Below, in pieces: positions 36,109 to 46,339 of a stretch of DNA of 64,000 nt. A program made the position numbers and the translations under genes. Positions within the stretch are counted from its first letter, which is position 1. Every line of letters begins with the position of its first letter. The notes beneath the pieces are model-generated. The model was given only the letters and a program-made list of their open reading frames with translations. It was not told the origin of the DNA and searched no databases. The stretch is from contig NZ_FNRM01000011.1 in NCBI RefSeq assembly GCF_900107845.1, positions 27,472 through 91,471 on the forward strand, in the 5' to 3' direction. The stretch is from Alkalimonas amylolytica (GTDB taxonomy: Bacteria; Pseudomonadota; Gammaproteobacteria; Enterobacterales; Alteromonadaceae).

Positions 36109-38939
36109 CAGGCAAACTCCCTTTGTTCTCCGGCACCGCTGACGTTATCGACACAGCGCAGACAGATGGTCGGATGCGCCGCATCAGCGCCGACATCATG
36201 GCGATAGTGCCAACAACGCTCGCATTTGACCGCACTGCTAGCCTGCACCAGCACCTTCAGACCGACGATTTCTGTTTCAACCGCCTCAGCTGGTGCCGCA
36301 TCGCTGCTGACCGTCGCCGTACTGGTGATCAGTACAAAACGCAGTTCATCCTGCAGCTGCTGCAATTGTGCCGCCAATTCAGTGGTGGTGTACAAGGTCA
36401 CCTCGGCTTGCAAAGAAGCACCGATCAGTTCCTGCTTACGGGCTTTTTCCAGCACCCGGTTGACTTCATCACGTACTTGCAGCAGTTGCTGCCAGAAGGC
36501 ATTGTCAAAACGACCGGCCGGCACCTGCGCAAGCCCGGAGTACCAGACATCCATAAACACATAAGGCTGAGGCTGAGCAGGAAGTTGCTGCCAGATCTCC
36601 TGCGCCGTGAAGCTCATAATAGGCGCCATCCAGCGCACCAGTGCCTGCACAATATGGTACATCGCCGTTTGGCAGGAACGTCTGGCTTGACTACTCGCTT
36701 TGGCAGTGTACTGTCGGTCTTTGATCACATCCAGATAGAAACTGCCCAGCTCGATGGTACAGAAGTTCATTAGTTTCTGGCTGACCTGATGGAACTGGTA
36801 CTGATCATAGGCCTCGATGATTTCCGTTTGCAGCTGCGCCGCCCGGTTGACCATCCAGAGATCCAGCTCGACCAGCTCGTTAAACGGCAGCTGGTCGGTT
36901 GCAGGATCAAACCCATTCAGGTTGGCCAGTAAGAAGCGGGCGGTATTGCGGATACGGCGGTATTTATCGGCCGCGCGATTTAAAATCTCATCCGACACCG
37001 TCATTTCCGAGGTGTAATCAGCAGTGGCCACCCAAAGCCGAAGGATATCCGCCCCCAGCTTGTTCATCACCTGCTGTGGTGACACCACATTGCCAAGCGA
37101 CTTGGACATTTTGCGGCCCTGGCCGTCGACGGTAAAACCATGGGTCAGCACTTGTTTGTATGGCGCATGATTTTTAATGCCCACACCGGTCATCAGTGAG
37201 GACATAAACCAGCCACGGTGTTGATCGGAGCCTTCCAGGTACAAGTCAGCTTGGGTCGCGCCCTGAAACTCGGATCTGGCAGCAACCACACAAGCATGGG
37301 TCACGCCCGAGTCGAACCAGACATCCAATGTATCTTTCACTTTGACATAATGGCTGGCATCTTCCGCGCTTAGCAATTCTTCCGGCTGTAAATCAAACCA
37401 GGCCTGAATGCCATGCTGCTCAACTTTTTGCGCCACCTGCTCCATCAGCCCGGTGGTATTGGGATGCAAGGCACCTGTGTCTTTATCAACAAAAAGTGCG
37501 ATCGGCACACCCCAGGTGCGCTGGCGGGAAATACACCAGTCTGGCCGGCCAGCGACCATTTTCTCAATCCGGCTTTGCCCCCAGTCCGGTACCCAGCGGG
37601 TGTTGGCAATTTCCTGCAACGAAGTAGTCCGTAAACCTTGTTGCTCCATGCTAATAAACCACTGCGGGGTAGCACGGAAAATAATCGGGGTTTTGTGACG
37701 CCAGCAATGCGGGTAGCTGTGCTGATAGGCTTTGTGCACCAACAAGGCCCGGCGCTCTTTGAGTGCTTCCACCACTGATTCGTTGGCTTTAAACACATGC
37801 TGGCCGGCAAATAAGGGCGTATCCGGTAAATAGACACCATTGGCGCCGACCGGATTGGCGACTTCAAGGCCATACTTTTGCCCGACCACGAAATCTTCCT
37901 GGCCATGGCCAGGTGCGGTATGAACGCAACCGGTGCCAGAGTCGGTAGTAACGTGCTCGCCCAAAATCACCGGTACTTCGAAGTCATACAATGGATGCTT
38001 TAGTGCCACCAGCTCCAACTGCTTGCCTTTGCAAAAACCAAGCGCATGGTAATGCTCAATCCCTGCCCGCGCCATCACATCCGTCACCAGATCGGTAGCA
38101 ACAATCAGGCGCTCCGGCCCATGTTCGCCCTGCTCCACCTGAATCAGGCTATAATCCAAATCAGCATGCACAGCAACAGCGCGGTTGGCAGGAATGGTCC
38201 AGGGCGTAGTAGTCCAAATCACCACAGAAACCGGACCCTGGCCCCGATGATTCTCTGGATGATCAAAACGATCCACCGCGACTTCGTCCACCAACTTAAA
38301 GCGCACATCAATAGCCGGCGAGGTTTTATCCTGATACTCAACTTCGGCTTCAGCCAATGCCGAACCACAATCGGTACACCAGTGCACCGGCTTAAAACCC
38401 TGCTGCAAGTGGCCATTCTCAATAATTTTGCTTAGCGAGCGAATAATATTGGCTTCAAAATCATAATCCATAGTGCGGTAGGGGTTGTCCCAGTCGCCAA
38501 GCACACCCAGCCGGACAAAGTCGACTTTTTGTGCTTCGATTTGCGAGGCGGCGTACTCACGGCATTTATCCCGAAACTCGGCATCGCTGAGTTTCACACC
38601 CGGCTTGCCATATTTCTTTTCCACCACCAACTCAATGGGCAGACCATGGCAATCCCAGCCGGGGATATAGGGCGCATCAAAGTCCGACAAGGTTTTGGCT
38701 TTGACGATCATGTCTTTTAAGATTTTGTTGACCGCATGACCGATATGGATGCTGCCGTTGGCATAAGGGGGACCATCGTGCAAAATAAATTGTGGCTTGC
38801 CCTGTTTGGCGGCACGAATTTGCTGGTAAAGCCCATCTTGTTGCCACTCGGCCAGCATCGCTGGCTCACGCTGCGCCAAATTCCCACGCATAGCAAACTC
38901 GGTTTCCGGCAGGTTCAGGGTATGCTTGTAGTCACTCAT
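36108..38939 (-). CDS. ileS: Isoleucyl-tRNA synthetase
   Basis: 943 aa class I synthetase. HIGH motif in [20 protein letters not shown] in [12 protein letters not shown], the CP1 editing domain ([32 protein letters not shown]), and a C-terminal zinc-binding CERCWHYRH...CLRC. Bacterial-type length and Zn finger, so the mupirocin-sensitive class is likely. Second gene after ribF in the operon. Confidence 0.98.
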   Translation of the reverse strand: MSDYKHTLNLPETEFAMRGNLAQREPAMLAEWQQDGLYQQIRAAKQGKPQFILHDGPPYANGSIHIGHAVNKILKDMIVKAKTLSDFDAPYIPGWDCHGLPIELVVEKKYGKPGVKLSDAEFRDKCREYAASQIEAQKVDFVRLGVLGDWDNPYRTMDYDFEANIIRSLSKIIENGHLQQGFKPVHWCTDCGSALAEAEVEYQDKTSPAIDVRFKLVDEVAVDRFDHPENHRGQGPVSVVIWTTTPWTIPANRAVAVHADLDYSLIQVEQGEHGPERLIVATDLVTDVMARAGIEHYHALGFCKGKQLELVALKHPLYDFEVPVILGEHVTTDSGTGCVHTAPGHGQEDFVVGQKYGLEVANPVGANGVYLPDTPLFAGQHVFKANESVVEALKERRALLVHKAYQHSYPHCWRHKTPIIFRATPQWFISMEQQGLRTTSLQEIANTRWVPDWGQSRIEKMVAGRPDWCISRQRTWGVPIALFVDKDTGALHPNTTGLMEQVAQKVEQHGIQAWFDLQPEELLSAEDASHYVKVKDTLDVWFDSGVTHACVVAARSEFQGATQADLYLEGSDQHRGWFMSSLMTGVGIKNHAPYKQVLTHGFTVDGQGRKMSKSLGNVVSPQQVMNKLGADILRLWVATADYTSEMTVSDEILNRAADKYRRIRNTARFLLANLNGFDPATDQLPFNELVELDLWMVNRAAQLQTEIIEAYDQYQFHQVSQKLMNFCTIELGSFYLDVIKDRQYTAKASSQARRSCQTAMYHIVQALVRWMAPIMSFTAQEIWQQLPAQPQPYVFMDVWYSGLAQVPAGRFDNAFWQQLLQVRDEVNRVLEKARKQELIGASLQAEVTLYTTTELAAQLQQLQDELRFVLITSTATVSSDAAPAEAVETEIVGLKVLVQASSAVKCERCWHYRHDVGADAAHPTICLRCVDNVSGAGEQREFA

Positions 38940-38959
38940 CCGTTATTCGTCCGTCATCG

Positions 38960-39913
38960 TTATTGATTGGCTTCAACCTGTTCAGAGGCTGACGACTGAA
39001 AATAGGCGCGGGCCGCCTCGGCGTCCCGCTGAATTTGTTGCTGCAGTGCTTCGATGGTGGCAAAGCTCTGCTCGTTACGCAGCTTCTGCCGTAACAACAC
39101 TTCAATTTGGCTACCGTACAAATCACCTTTAAAATCAAACAAGTGCGCTTCCAGTTGTTCGGTCTTACCCGACACCGTTGGCCGTGAACCGATATTGGCC
39201 ACGCCTTGATAACACCCCAAATCGGTAATAGCCTCTATCGCATAGACACCATGCACCGGCAGTTTTTTGCGGTACAGCCAGACATTGGCGGTAGGAAAAC
39301 CCAGTTGCCGCCCAAGCTGCCGGCCATGTCGTACCTTACCGGTTAATGAAAACGGCCTGCCCAACATGGCCTCTGCCAATACTAAATCGTCTGCGGCCAA
39401 CGCCTGACGAATGGCCGTGCTGCTAATGCGCTGTGTCTGTTGTTTCAGACTGGCCGTTGGGGTCAGACCAAACTGAAAACGTGCCGCCTCCTGTTGCAAC
39501 AAAGCATAATTACCGGCACGGTTCTTGCCAAAGCAAAAATCATCACCGACGATCAAGTGCTGCACGCCCAATTGCTGCAGCAGGAGCTGCTCAACAAAGT
39601 AATCCGGTGCCAGATCAGCAAACCGTCGATTAAAATTGACGCACAACAAACGATCAATACCCAGCCTGGCCAGGCCAAGGTATTTTTCCCGTAACCGGCT
39701 TAACCTTGCAGGCGCTTTGTCGGGGGCAAACAGCTCCAGCGGCTGAGGCTCAAACACCATCACGCAGGATGGAAGTTGACGCTGCTTCGCCACCTCGATC
39801 AGTTTAGCAAGCACTGCCTGGTGCCCCAGGTGCACACCATCAAAATTGCCAATGGTCAGCACGCAGCCTCGATGCTCCGCTTTGATGTTGTGTAAACCGC
39901 GAATAAACTCCAT
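38960..39913 (-). CDS. ribF: Bifunctional riboflavin kinase / FAD synthetase
   Basis: 317 aa from the ATG at 39913, where MEFIRGLHNIKAEHRGCVLTIGNFDGVHLGH matches the family start; an in-frame upstream start at 39940 is rejected. FMN adenylyltransferase motifs are GNFDGVHLGH and ISSTAIRQAL; kinase motifs are GRQLGFPTANV and GVYAIE. Makes FMN and FAD. Lies between murJ and ileS, as usual. Confidence 0.96.
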   Translation of the reverse strand: MEFIRGLHNIKAEHRGCVLTIGNFDGVHLGHQAVLAKLIEVAKQRQLPSCVMVFEPQPLELFAPDKAPARLSRLREKYLGLARLGIDRLLCVNFNRRFADLAPDYFVEQLLLQQLGVQHLIVGDDFCFGKNRAGNYALLQQEAARFQFGLTPTASLKQQTQRISSTAIRQALAADDLVLAEAMLGRPFSLTGKVRHGRQLGRQLGFPTANVWLYRKKLPVHGVYAIEAITDLGCYQGVANIGSRPTVSGKTEQLEAHLFDFKGDLYGSQIEVLLRQKLRNEQSFATIEALQQQIQRDAEAARAYFQSSASEQVEANQ

Positions 39914-39985
39914 GCCTGCCTTAACCGCTCTAACCCGCACCCAGGTGCAACAAGCAGGCGATTATACCTGCTAATGCATGGTTTT

Positions 39986-41554
39986 TCATCCTGAATGACG
40001 CTGCCGGCGGATATGGCTTGGTCGCCCTCCGAACAAAGCCAGTAATGCAAAGTAACTTGTGGCGCCAAGCGTACAGGTCAGCAACAATTGCTGCAGCTGC
40101 CAGCCGGTACTTTGCTGATACCAATAAGCCATCTCTGGCAACCACCACCACAACAGAGCTGCCATGCCACAACTTGCAGCCACAACTCTTCCCAAAAACC
40201 ACAGACTGAAACTTGAAATCTGATAAACCCCAATGGCTTTCAGGCCCCGGTAGAGTAAGAAAGCGTTCAGGCTGGCCGACAGCGCTGTGGCCAATGCCAA
40301 TCCGACATAACTCAGAAAGGGAGCCAACAACAGGTTCAGCCCCATGTTAGCGACCATGGCAATGATACCAATGCGTACCGGTGTTTTCATATCCTGACGG
40401 GCGTAGTAAGCCGGTGCCAAGATTTTAATCAGCATAAAACTGAATAAACCGCAGGCATAGGCAAACAGGCTGTAGGATACTTTATCCACATCCAAAGCCG
40501 TGAACTCGCCACGCATAAATAGCACCGCGATAATAGGCTTACCAAGCACCATCAAAGCCGCCATTGCTGGCAGGCCAAACAAGGCAATAAAGCGCAGCGC
40601 CCAATCCAGAGTGGCGCGAAACTCATGCATACTGGCATTGGCATGCATGCGCGATAAGGTCGGCAGAATCACGGTTGCAATAGCAATACCGAACAAGCCA
40701 AGCGGAAATTCCAGCAAACGATCCGAGTAATACAACCAACTGACCGCACCAGTCAATAAAAAGGAAGCGATCACCGTATCCAGCAACAGATTGATTTGGC
40801 TGACCGAGACACCGAAGATGGCAGGCAGCATCAGAGTCCGAATTTTCACCACCCCGGGATCACGCCAGCCCCAACGCGGCCTTACTAAAACCCCAGCTCT
40901 GGCCAAAAACGGCAACTGGAACAATAGTTGAATCAAACCACCGAAGAACACCCCCCATGCCAGCGCTAGCGCAGGTTCATGGAACCAGTCTGCGGTGTAT
41001 ACCGCTGCAACGATGATGGCAATATTCAAAAAAACGGGGGTAAAAGCGGCGACAGCAAATTTGTTGTAGGTATTGAGCACCGCACCGGAAAGTGCCACCA
41101 AGCTGACAAAGAACAGATACGGGAAGGTAATTTTCAGCATCAGGCTGGCCAGCTCAAAACGCTCTGCATCCGGGCCGCCTTGCAACCACTCGATAAACCA
41201 GCCCATGCCAAACAACATGGCCACTAATGGCGATGCCAGCACACCAAATAAGGTGACCAAAATGACGATCACCCCCAAAGTGCCAGCCACCTTAGCTACC
41301 AGTTCACGCACAGCATCGTCACCATGCTGCGCTTTTACCTCGCTAAGCACTGGGACAAAGGCCTGGGCAAAAGCACCTTCGGCAAATAAACGACGCAAGA
41401 AGTTAGGAATACGATTGGCAAAGAAAAAGGCATCAGCGGCAGCCCCTGCGCCGACAAAAGCAGCAATCACCACATCGCGCAGTAAGCCTAAAACCCTTGA
41501 AATCAGCGTCATGCTACTAACAATAATGCCTGACTTTAATAACTTTTCAGCCAC
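39986..41554 (-). CDS. murJ: Lipid II flippase
   Basis: 522 aa membrane protein of the MOP superfamily with about 14 helices. It starts LKSGIIVSSMTLISRVLGLLRDVVIAAFVGAGAAADAFF, the MurJ signature, with the conserved Arg residues of the central cavity. First gene of the operon, divergent from rpsT. Essential for peptidoglycan synthesis. Confidence 0.95.
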   Translation of the reverse strand: MAEKLLKSGIIVSSMTLISRVLGLLRDVVIAAFVGAGAAADAFFFANRIPNFLRRLFAEGAFAQAFVPVLSEVKAQHGDDAVRELVAKVAGTLGVIVILVTLFGVLASPLVAMLFGMGWFIEWLQGGPDAERFELASLMLKITFPYLFFVSLVALSGAVLNTYNKFAVAAFTPVFLNIAIIVAAVYTADWFHEPALALAWGVFFGGLIQLLFQLPFLARAGVLVRPRWGWRDPGVVKIRTLMLPAIFGVSVSQINLLLDTVIASFLLTGAVSWLYYSDRLLEFPLGLFGIAIATVILPTLSRMHANASMHEFRATLDWALRFIALFGLPAMAALMVLGKPIIAVLFMRGEFTALDVDKVSYSLFAYACGLFSFMLIKILAPAYYARQDMKTPVRIGIIAMVANMGLNLLLAPFLSYVGLALATALSASLNAFLLYRGLKAIGVYQISSFSLWFLGRVVAASCGMAALLWWWLPEMAYWYQQSTGWQLQQLLLTCTLGATSYFALLALFGGRPSHIRRQRHSG

Positions 41555-41689
41555 CGGCCATCCTCTGTTTCAGTGGTTTATCATCGCTACTGGCTATTTT
41601 CACCTGTAGCGGCACGCAAATACCAGTACTAAATTCGGCAACTGGTTTAAATGAGATGCAAGAAGCCGGCACAAGCCCTGATAAACCAT

Positions 41690-41720
41690 TTGACAAGCGC
41701 TGGTAAAGTAGGCATATTAT
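41690..41720 (+). promoter_or_regulatory. rpsT promoter
   Basis: TTGACA at 41690-41695 with CATATT (17-base spacing) or TATTAT (19-base) as -10 at 41713-41720, leaving a leader of about 40 bases before the TTG start. Confidence 0.6.
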
Positions 41721-41765
41721 GCGGCCTTTAAAGAGTCCGGTTTATCTAGTTTTAGGAGTGTTACC

Positions 41766-42035
41766 TTGGCTAACATCAAGTCTGCTAAGAAGCGCGCAAT
41801 TCAATCTGAAAAACGCCGTAAGCATAATGCCAGCCAGCGTTCAATGATGCGTACTTTTATCAAAAAAACCTATGCAGCTGTGCTGGTGAGTGATGCCACT
41901 GCTGCTCAGGATGCGTTTAAGAAAATGGTGCCAGTTTTGGATCGTATGGCAGACAAAGGTCTGATCCATAAGAACAAAGCCGCTCGCCATAAGTCGCGCC
42001 TGAATGCCCACATCAAAGGGCTGTCTGCTGCTTAA
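41766..42035 (+). CDS. rpsT: 30S ribosomal protein S20
   Basis: 89 aa, basic ([22 protein letters not shown]), complete. The start codon is TTG with TAGGAG eight bases before it. The same rare start is used by E. coli rpsT, where it is tied to autoregulation by S20, so conservation of the UUG here is probably functional. A terminator follows within 20 bases. Confidence 0.97.
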   Translation: MANIKSAKKRAIQSEKRRKHNASQRSMMRTFIKKTYAAVLVSDATAAQDAFKKMVPVLDRMADKGLIHKNKAARHKSRLNAHIKGLSAA

Positions 42036-42051
42036 TTGCAGTAGATACAAG

Positions 42052-42078
42052 AAACCGGCTATTTAAGCCGGTTTTTTT
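42052..42078 (+). terminator. Intrinsic terminator of rpsT
   Basis: AAACCGGCT-ATTT-AAGCCGGTTTTTTTG: eight-base stem, short loop, seven-T run. Confidence 0.9.
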
Positions 42079-42082
42079 GTGT

Positions 42083-42108
42083 CTGTGAACCGGTAGGCCG
42101 GTTCACAG
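42083..42108. terminator. Perfect 11-bp hairpin between rpsT and the ArsR gene
   Basis: CTGTGAACCGG-TAGG-CCGGTTCACAG. It lies just beyond the rpsT terminator and 20 bases after the convergent arsR stop. No T-run follows on either strand, so it is probably a 3'-end or stability hairpin for the ArsR message. Confidence 0.5.
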
Positions 42109-42127
42109 CATGTTGCGCTGACGCCCT

Positions 42128-42421
42128 TCAGGCGCAATACAGATCGTGCAGAACTTTCATCACCGCTTTCACCTCATCGCTTTCAATGCGATAAAACACG
42201 GTTTGCGCTTCTTTACGGGTTTTTACCAGTTGATTGCGACGAAGCAACGCGAGGTGCTGTGATAAGGCGGACTGACTGAGTTCCAACCTATCATTCATCT
42301 CACCGACAGACATTTCCCCCTCCAGCAAATAACACAAGATGAGCATACGACGCTCGTTGGAGATGGCTTTCAGTAACTTGGCAGCCTTGGCGGAGTTTTT
42401 TCGCATTTCTTGTAAGTTCAT
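42128..42421 (-). CDS. ArsR-family regulator, BigR/SqrR-like
   Basis: 97 aa winged helix: LKAISNERRMLILCYLLEGEMSVGEMNDRLELSQSALSQHLALLRRNQLV. Only two cysteines are obvious, one in MLILCYLL and one in the C-terminal LYCA. That pair matches the thiol switch of BigR/SqrR/YgaV proteins that sense reactive sulfur or oxidants, rather than the metal site of ArsR/SmtB. This sub-family call is inference; no sulfide-oxidising gene is adjacent. Confidence 0.8.
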   Translation of the reverse strand: MNLQEMRKNSAKAAKLLKAISNERRMLILCYLLEGEMSVGEMNDRLELSQSALSQHLALLRRNQLVKTRKEAQTVFYRIESDEVKAVMKVLHDLYCA

Positions 42422-42545
42422 ATTCTTTTACACCTAAATGTCTAGACGGCTTATTATCACCTGACGACAGAAAATTCACAAGTAATTCGCTTGTCACTTT
42501 ACAAAAAGCTGCATGATATGCACTTTAATTGCGATAAATGTAAAA

Positions 42546-42917
42546 TTAATTCAGATAAGGTTGAACCAAATAGCTGATACGTTTCACGGAGAATGGTTTT
42601 ACCACAAAGGCATTAGCACCTGCAGCAATGCTATCGCGTAAGTTTTCAACACTTGAAAATGCCGACACCATCACAATATGACTGGATTTGTTGATGGATT
42701 TAAACTGGCGTAACAATTCTTTACCATTAATATCAGGTAGTTGGATATCCAAAAATACCAGCTGCGGCTGCAGACGATGGTAAAGCGATGCGGCTTCGGT
42801 ACCATCAGCGGCTTCGAGAATATCCGGAACCCCTAAGCTTACTAAGATCTGTTTGAGATAACTGCGCACAGCAGCCACATCATCTACAATCAAGACGCGT
42901 AGTGTCGATTTGGTCAT
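42546..42917 (-). CDS. Single-domain response regulator (CheY-like)
   Basis: 123 aa receiver alone: VLIVDDVAAVRSYL acidic pair, LVFLDIQLPDI phospho-Asp, MVSAF Ser/Thr switch and FVVKPF Lys. No output domain, so it works by protein contact. No kinase is adjacent. Followed by 220 non-coding bases to the next gene, in which I see nothing clear. Confidence 0.88.
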   Translation of the reverse strand: MTKSTLRVLIVDDVAAVRSYLKQILVSLGVPDILEAADGTEAASLYHRLQPQLVFLDIQLPDINGKELLRQFKSINKSSHIVMVSAFSSVENLRDSIAAGANAFVVKPFSVKRISYLVQPYLN

Positions 42918-43137
42918 CCATTACCCTTTCTTGTTCAATCAGGCTTACCGCCTGTGCGTTGTATCCGCTCCAATGGCAATGGTATCAAAAGTAGACACAA
43001 CCTACAACCAAGCCATGTGCAGACCAAGGAACATTCATTAGTTTTATTAATCTAAATTAAGCAAAATTACTCAGTTGAGTAAAACCTGACTTGCTCAGAT
43101 AATGCGCGCATTCGGTGCAGCTTTTCAGGAGGAACTA

Positions 43138-43473
43138 ATGGAAGCTATGGTGTACGATGTGATTAGCTGGATTGGTCTGGCTATCTGTATTGGTGCTTTC
43201 TTTATCAAAGATGTGTTCTGGCTTCGGCTGGCGACTCTGGTTGGCTGTGCATTGATGTTTTTTTATTACCTGTTTATTGCCATCCCTCAAGGCGTGATTT
43301 CCAATTTACTGGTATTGCTGATCAATGCGTATTACCTGGGTTTATTTGCCTGGCAACGCCACAAAACCAACCAATTGATGGCTGCCGAACCTGATGTTGA
43401 AACCACAGCGACAGCTGAACCAGTGCAAGTTACCACCACTCGTGTCAATCCGGATGCCGTAACTGCGGCATGA
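43138..43473 (+). CDS. Small membrane protein with four hydrophobic segments
   Basis: 111 aa from the ATG at 43138, which has AGGAGG six bases before it; an upstream in-frame ATG at 43102 is rejected. Three to four helices (VISWIGLAICIGAFFI; WLRLATLVGCALMFFYYLFIAI; VISNLLVLLINAYYLGLFAW) and an acidic, Thr-rich cytoplasmic tail. Resembles YgjV-like small inner-membrane proteins by size and layout, but I cannot name a function. Confidence 0.7.
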   Translation: MEAMVYDVISWIGLAICIGAFFIKDVFWLRLATLVGCALMFFYYLFIAIPQGVISNLLVLLINAYYLGLFAWQRHKTNQLMAAEPDVETTATAEPVQVTTTRVNPDAVTAA

Positions 43474-43532
43474 CGTCTGTGAACAGACAGCGTATACTAC
43501 CCTCATCACGAACTGAATAATCGGGTTGAGCT

Positions 43533-44114
43533 GTGTCGACGGATGAGTTGGATGACTTCCTGAAAGAAATGGCCGGTGTACGGCCTTTGCAGCATGATGA
43601 AATTGTCCCGGAAACGGGTGAATTTCAGCCTTCACTGGCTCAATTGGCCAGGCGCGAAGCCGCTGAACAAGAGATGGAGTTTGATCCCAATTACCTGAGC
43701 ATGGAATACGTGGATCTTATCAAGCCAGACGATCTGATTGCCTACAAAAAAGATGGCGTACAAGAAGGTGTCTACCGCAACCTGCGTCTTGGTAAATACC
43801 AATTGGATGCAACACTGAACTTGCTTGGTAAAAACCTACAGCTAGCTCGCAAGCAATTATTCGACTTCATTCAGGATTGCCATCAACGCGGTATTCGTAC
43901 TTTATTAATCCATCACGGCATGGGCCGTCACAGCAAACCGCATCCAGCTATTTTGAAAAGTTATTGCGCCAAGTGGCTCAGTCAGATCCCAGAAGTACTC
44001 GCTTGCCATACCGCCCAACGCCATCATGGTGGTTACGCGGCTAGTTATGTGCTGCTACAAAAGAACCAACAGCAAAAGCGCGATAACAGAGAGCGCCACA
44101 GCAAACGAATTTAA
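43533..44114 (+). CDS. smrA: Smr-domain DNA endonuclease SmrA
   Basis: 193 aa. The C-terminal Smr domain reads YQLDATLNLLGKNLQLARKQLFDFI, then LLIHHGMGRHSKPHPAILKSYCAKWL, with HGMG where MutS2-type proteins have HGRG. N-terminal 80 residues are acidic and family-specific. GTG start. E. coli SmrA is a manganese-dependent nicking endonuclease. Followed by a strong terminator. Confidence 0.88.
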   Translation: MSTDELDDFLKEMAGVRPLQHDEIVPETGEFQPSLAQLARREAAEQEMEFDPNYLSMEYVDLIKPDDLIAYKKDGVQEGVYRNLRLGKYQLDATLNLLGKNLQLARKQLFDFIQDCHQRGIRTLLIHHGMGRHSKPHPAILKSYCAKWLSQIPEVLACHTAQRHHGGYAASYVLLQKNQQQKRDNRERHSKRI

Positions 44115-44132
44115 CGATAAGAATCAAAAGGA

Positions 44133-44157
44133 AAACCCCGATAAATCGGGGTTTTTT
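44133..44157 (+). terminator. Intrinsic terminator after smrA
   Basis: AAAACCCCGAT-AA-ATCGGGGTTTTTT: nine-base stem with T-run. Its A-run also makes it usable from the other side, where the 37-codon micro-ORF ends at 44186. Confidence 0.9.
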
Positions 44158-44185
44158 GATCATCCTTAACCATCCATTCCTGGCT

Positions 44186-44299
44186 TCAACAAAGGAAGCA
44201 GCAGGCTTCAGCTTTCGTCAAAAATGCTGATAGTGCCATCAGACAAACAACAATGACAATTGCGGTAAAGCCAAAACCACGACTGGACGCTTTACTCAT
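44186..44299 (-). CDS. 37-aa membrane micro-protein with a C-terminal CCFLC
   Basis: Too short for usual gene calling. Reads MSKASSRGFGFTAIVIVVCL and continues through one hydrophobic helix to TKAEACCFLC and stop. GAGGTAA lies eight bases before the ATG, and the stop is followed by the bidirectional terminator at 44133-44157. Positive N-terminus, single helix and a cysteine-rich tail suggest an anchored peptide, possibly lipid-modified, thiol-active or metal-binding. Function unknown. Confidence 0.55.
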   Translation of the reverse strand: MSKASSRGFGFTAIVIVVCLMALSAFLTKAEACCFLC

Positions 44300-44427
44300 A
44301 AAGATTACCTCAGCGCTTAATTTTTTATTGTTGTGAGCAAGTTAGCTTAACTTTTTAAGCTGTCGCTTAGTGTAGACAACTTGTAGTTTATTTACAACAG
44401 GTGTATTTTTATACAGTTATTTAACGC

Positions 44428-45351
44428 TCAATATTCTTTGCTTAAATCAACCGGGTGTAACAAAGGCTGGCCACGCTGACTACGTTGATAATTTTCAGCA
44501 ATTTGACGGGCTGCAGTGTCTATATTAGTGACAGCAGAAATATGGGGTGTGACTGTTACTTTATGATGAGACCAGAAAGGATGCGCCGCCGGCAAGGGTT
44601 CCTGGCTAAAGACATCCAGACAGGCAGCTTCCAGCTGTCCACTATCAAGTGCAATCAACAAGGCTCGCTCATCGACAATGGCACCGCGGGCGACATTGAT
44701 CAAAATGGCACCCGTTTTGAACATGGCCAAATGATGCTCATTCAGTAAAGCTTCCGTCGCCGAAGTTAGTGGCAATAAGCACATCACCAAGTCCGCATCG
44801 GTCACTGCCGCCGCGAAGCTATCCATCCCGGCAAAACACTGCACACCAGGCAATTGCTTTAAGGTTCTGGCCCAACCGGTTACGGTAAAGCCTTCCGCAA
44901 CAAAATGAGCTGCAACAGCCTGACCCAACTCACCCAAACCAAGCACCGCAATGGTAATGAGCTTACGGGGGCCTTTAGGTCGCCACTGCGCTAGTTGCTG
45001 CTGACGCGCGAATTGATCCAACCGTAACTGATACATCCGAACCACCGTATCCAGATAACGGACCATTGCTGTCGCCAGCATAGGATCCACAATGCGGCTG
45101 ATGGGCAAAGATGGTAATTGCGGATCACGTAAAATTGAGTCCACCCCGGCCCCATAACTTTGAATCGCTTTTAGCGCTGGAAAATGTTGCAGGCTTCCTG
45201 CAGGCTGCTTCCACACCACGACGAACTCGACCTGCTCTGACTGCTGAATGTCCGGCCATTGCTCTATAACAACCTCAGGCAAGTGGAGCTGCAAAGCCGC
45301 AACCAAGCGGCTGAGATCCCTATCTGGGATCACCAGGGCAATTGAAGACAT
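44428..45351 (-). CDS. ghrA: Glyoxylate/hydroxypyruvate reductase A-like 2-hydroxyacid dehydrogenase
   Basis: 307 aa. NAD(P)-binding AVLGLGELGQAVAAHF, catalytic Arg in NVARGAIVDE, Glu in the ACLDVFSQEPLP region, and His in VTPHISA. Length and the SYGAGVDSI substrate loop match GhrA rather than SerA. Reduces glyoxylate or hydroxypyruvate; exact substrate from family knowledge. Confidence 0.85.
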   Translation of the reverse strand: MSSIALVIPDRDLSRLVAALQLHLPEVVIEQWPDIQQSEQVEFVVVWKQPAGSLQHFPALKAIQSYGAGVDSILRDPQLPSLPISRIVDPMLATAMVRYLDTVVRMYQLRLDQFARQQQLAQWRPKGPRKLITIAVLGLGELGQAVAAHFVAEGFTVTGWARTLKQLPGVQCFAGMDSFAAAVTDADLVMCLLPLTSATEALLNEHHLAMFKTGAILINVARGAIVDERALLIALDSGQLEAACLDVFSQEPLPAAHPFWSHHKVTVTPHISAVTNIDTAARQIAENYQRSQRGQPLLHPVDLSKEY

Positions 45352-45450
45352 AAAACACTCACTGTCATAAAAGTTTCAGGGCATTGTCACCCCACTGACG
45401 CAATGCATCGGCAAGCTGACCATATCGTTAAGATACCATGGTGCCAACCA

Positions 45451-46251
45451 ATGCTGAACTGCCGAACCTTGTTTTTATCCGATATCCATTTGGGTTGTAA
45501 AAACTGTCAGGCCGGCTACCTGCTGAATTTCCTGCAACATTGTCAGGTCGACAAGATTTATCTGCTGGGTGATATCGTCGACTTATGGGCCATGCAGCGC
45601 CAGGTATTCTGGAGAGTTCAGCAAAATCAGGTGGTACGGCAACTGCTGAACATGGCAGAACAAGGCACGGAAATTATTTATGTACCGGGCAACCATGACG
45701 AAGCCTTTCGACTGTATGCCGGTAAAAATTTTGGAGCCATCCAGGTGCAGTTACGCAGCCAGCATATAACCCTCACAGGCCAGCGTTTGTTATTGCTGCA
45801 TGGCGATGAGTTTGATAAGCATGTGCAGCTGGCACACTGGCATCGCCGGCTGGGTGATCATTTGTACGATGTATTGCTGTTCCTCAACCGCTGGAATCAA
45901 CGCTTTCGCCGCACGTTAGGCCAGCCTTACTTCAGCTTATCGGCTTACATTAAAAGCATGGTGCCTGGCGCTCGTCAGGCCATAGCACGCTACCGGGATG
46001 CAGCAGTTCAGCGTGCCAAGCGCGGCGGTTACGATGGCATTGTTTGTGGCCATATTCATCACCCTGAAATTACCCTGCAAGATGGAATTCTCTACTGCAA
46101 CGATGGTGACTGGATTGACAGCTGCACCGCCCTGGTCGAGACCAGGGATGGCAGCCTGGCGCTTTATCATTGTGCCGAGACTTGCCAGCAGCTCTCAGTC
46201 TGGCCAGAGCCCACCCAGGTGAACGTCACTGCCTTGACCAAAGTCGCCTGA
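45451..46251 (+). CDS. UDP-2,3-diacylglucosamine hydrolase-like metallophosphoesterase
   Basis: 266 aa calcineurin-type phosphoesterase: FLSDIHLGCKNC, LLGDIVDLW, VPGNHDEAF, LLHGDEFD and CGHIHHPE supply the metal ligands. The start at 45451 puts RTLFLSDIHLG near the N-terminus as in homologues; an ATG at 45403 is in frame. It belongs to the LpxH-like group often called UDP-2,3-diacylglucosamine diphosphatase but is longer than E. coli LpxH (240 aa). The next gene makes ornithine lipids, so a membrane-lipid role fits. Confidence 0.82.
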   Translation: MLNCRTLFLSDIHLGCKNCQAGYLLNFLQHCQVDKIYLLGDIVDLWAMQRQVFWRVQQNQVVRQLLNMAEQGTEIIYVPGNHDEAFRLYAGKNFGAIQVQLRSQHITLTGQRLLLLHGDEFDKHVQLAHWHRRLGDHLYDVLLFLNRWNQRFRRTLGQPYFSLSAYIKSMVPGARQAIARYRDAAVQRAKRGGYDGIVCGHIHHPEITLQDGILYCNDGDWIDSCTALVETRDGSLALYHCAETCQQLSVWPEPTQVNVTALTKVA

Positions 46252-46339
46252 GCAGGTCACAGAACAGTCATATAATCGTCATCAAACTGCCATACCTCTG
46301 CGCTAGGCTGAAATAGCCAAACCAGTTCGGAGCAGTACC

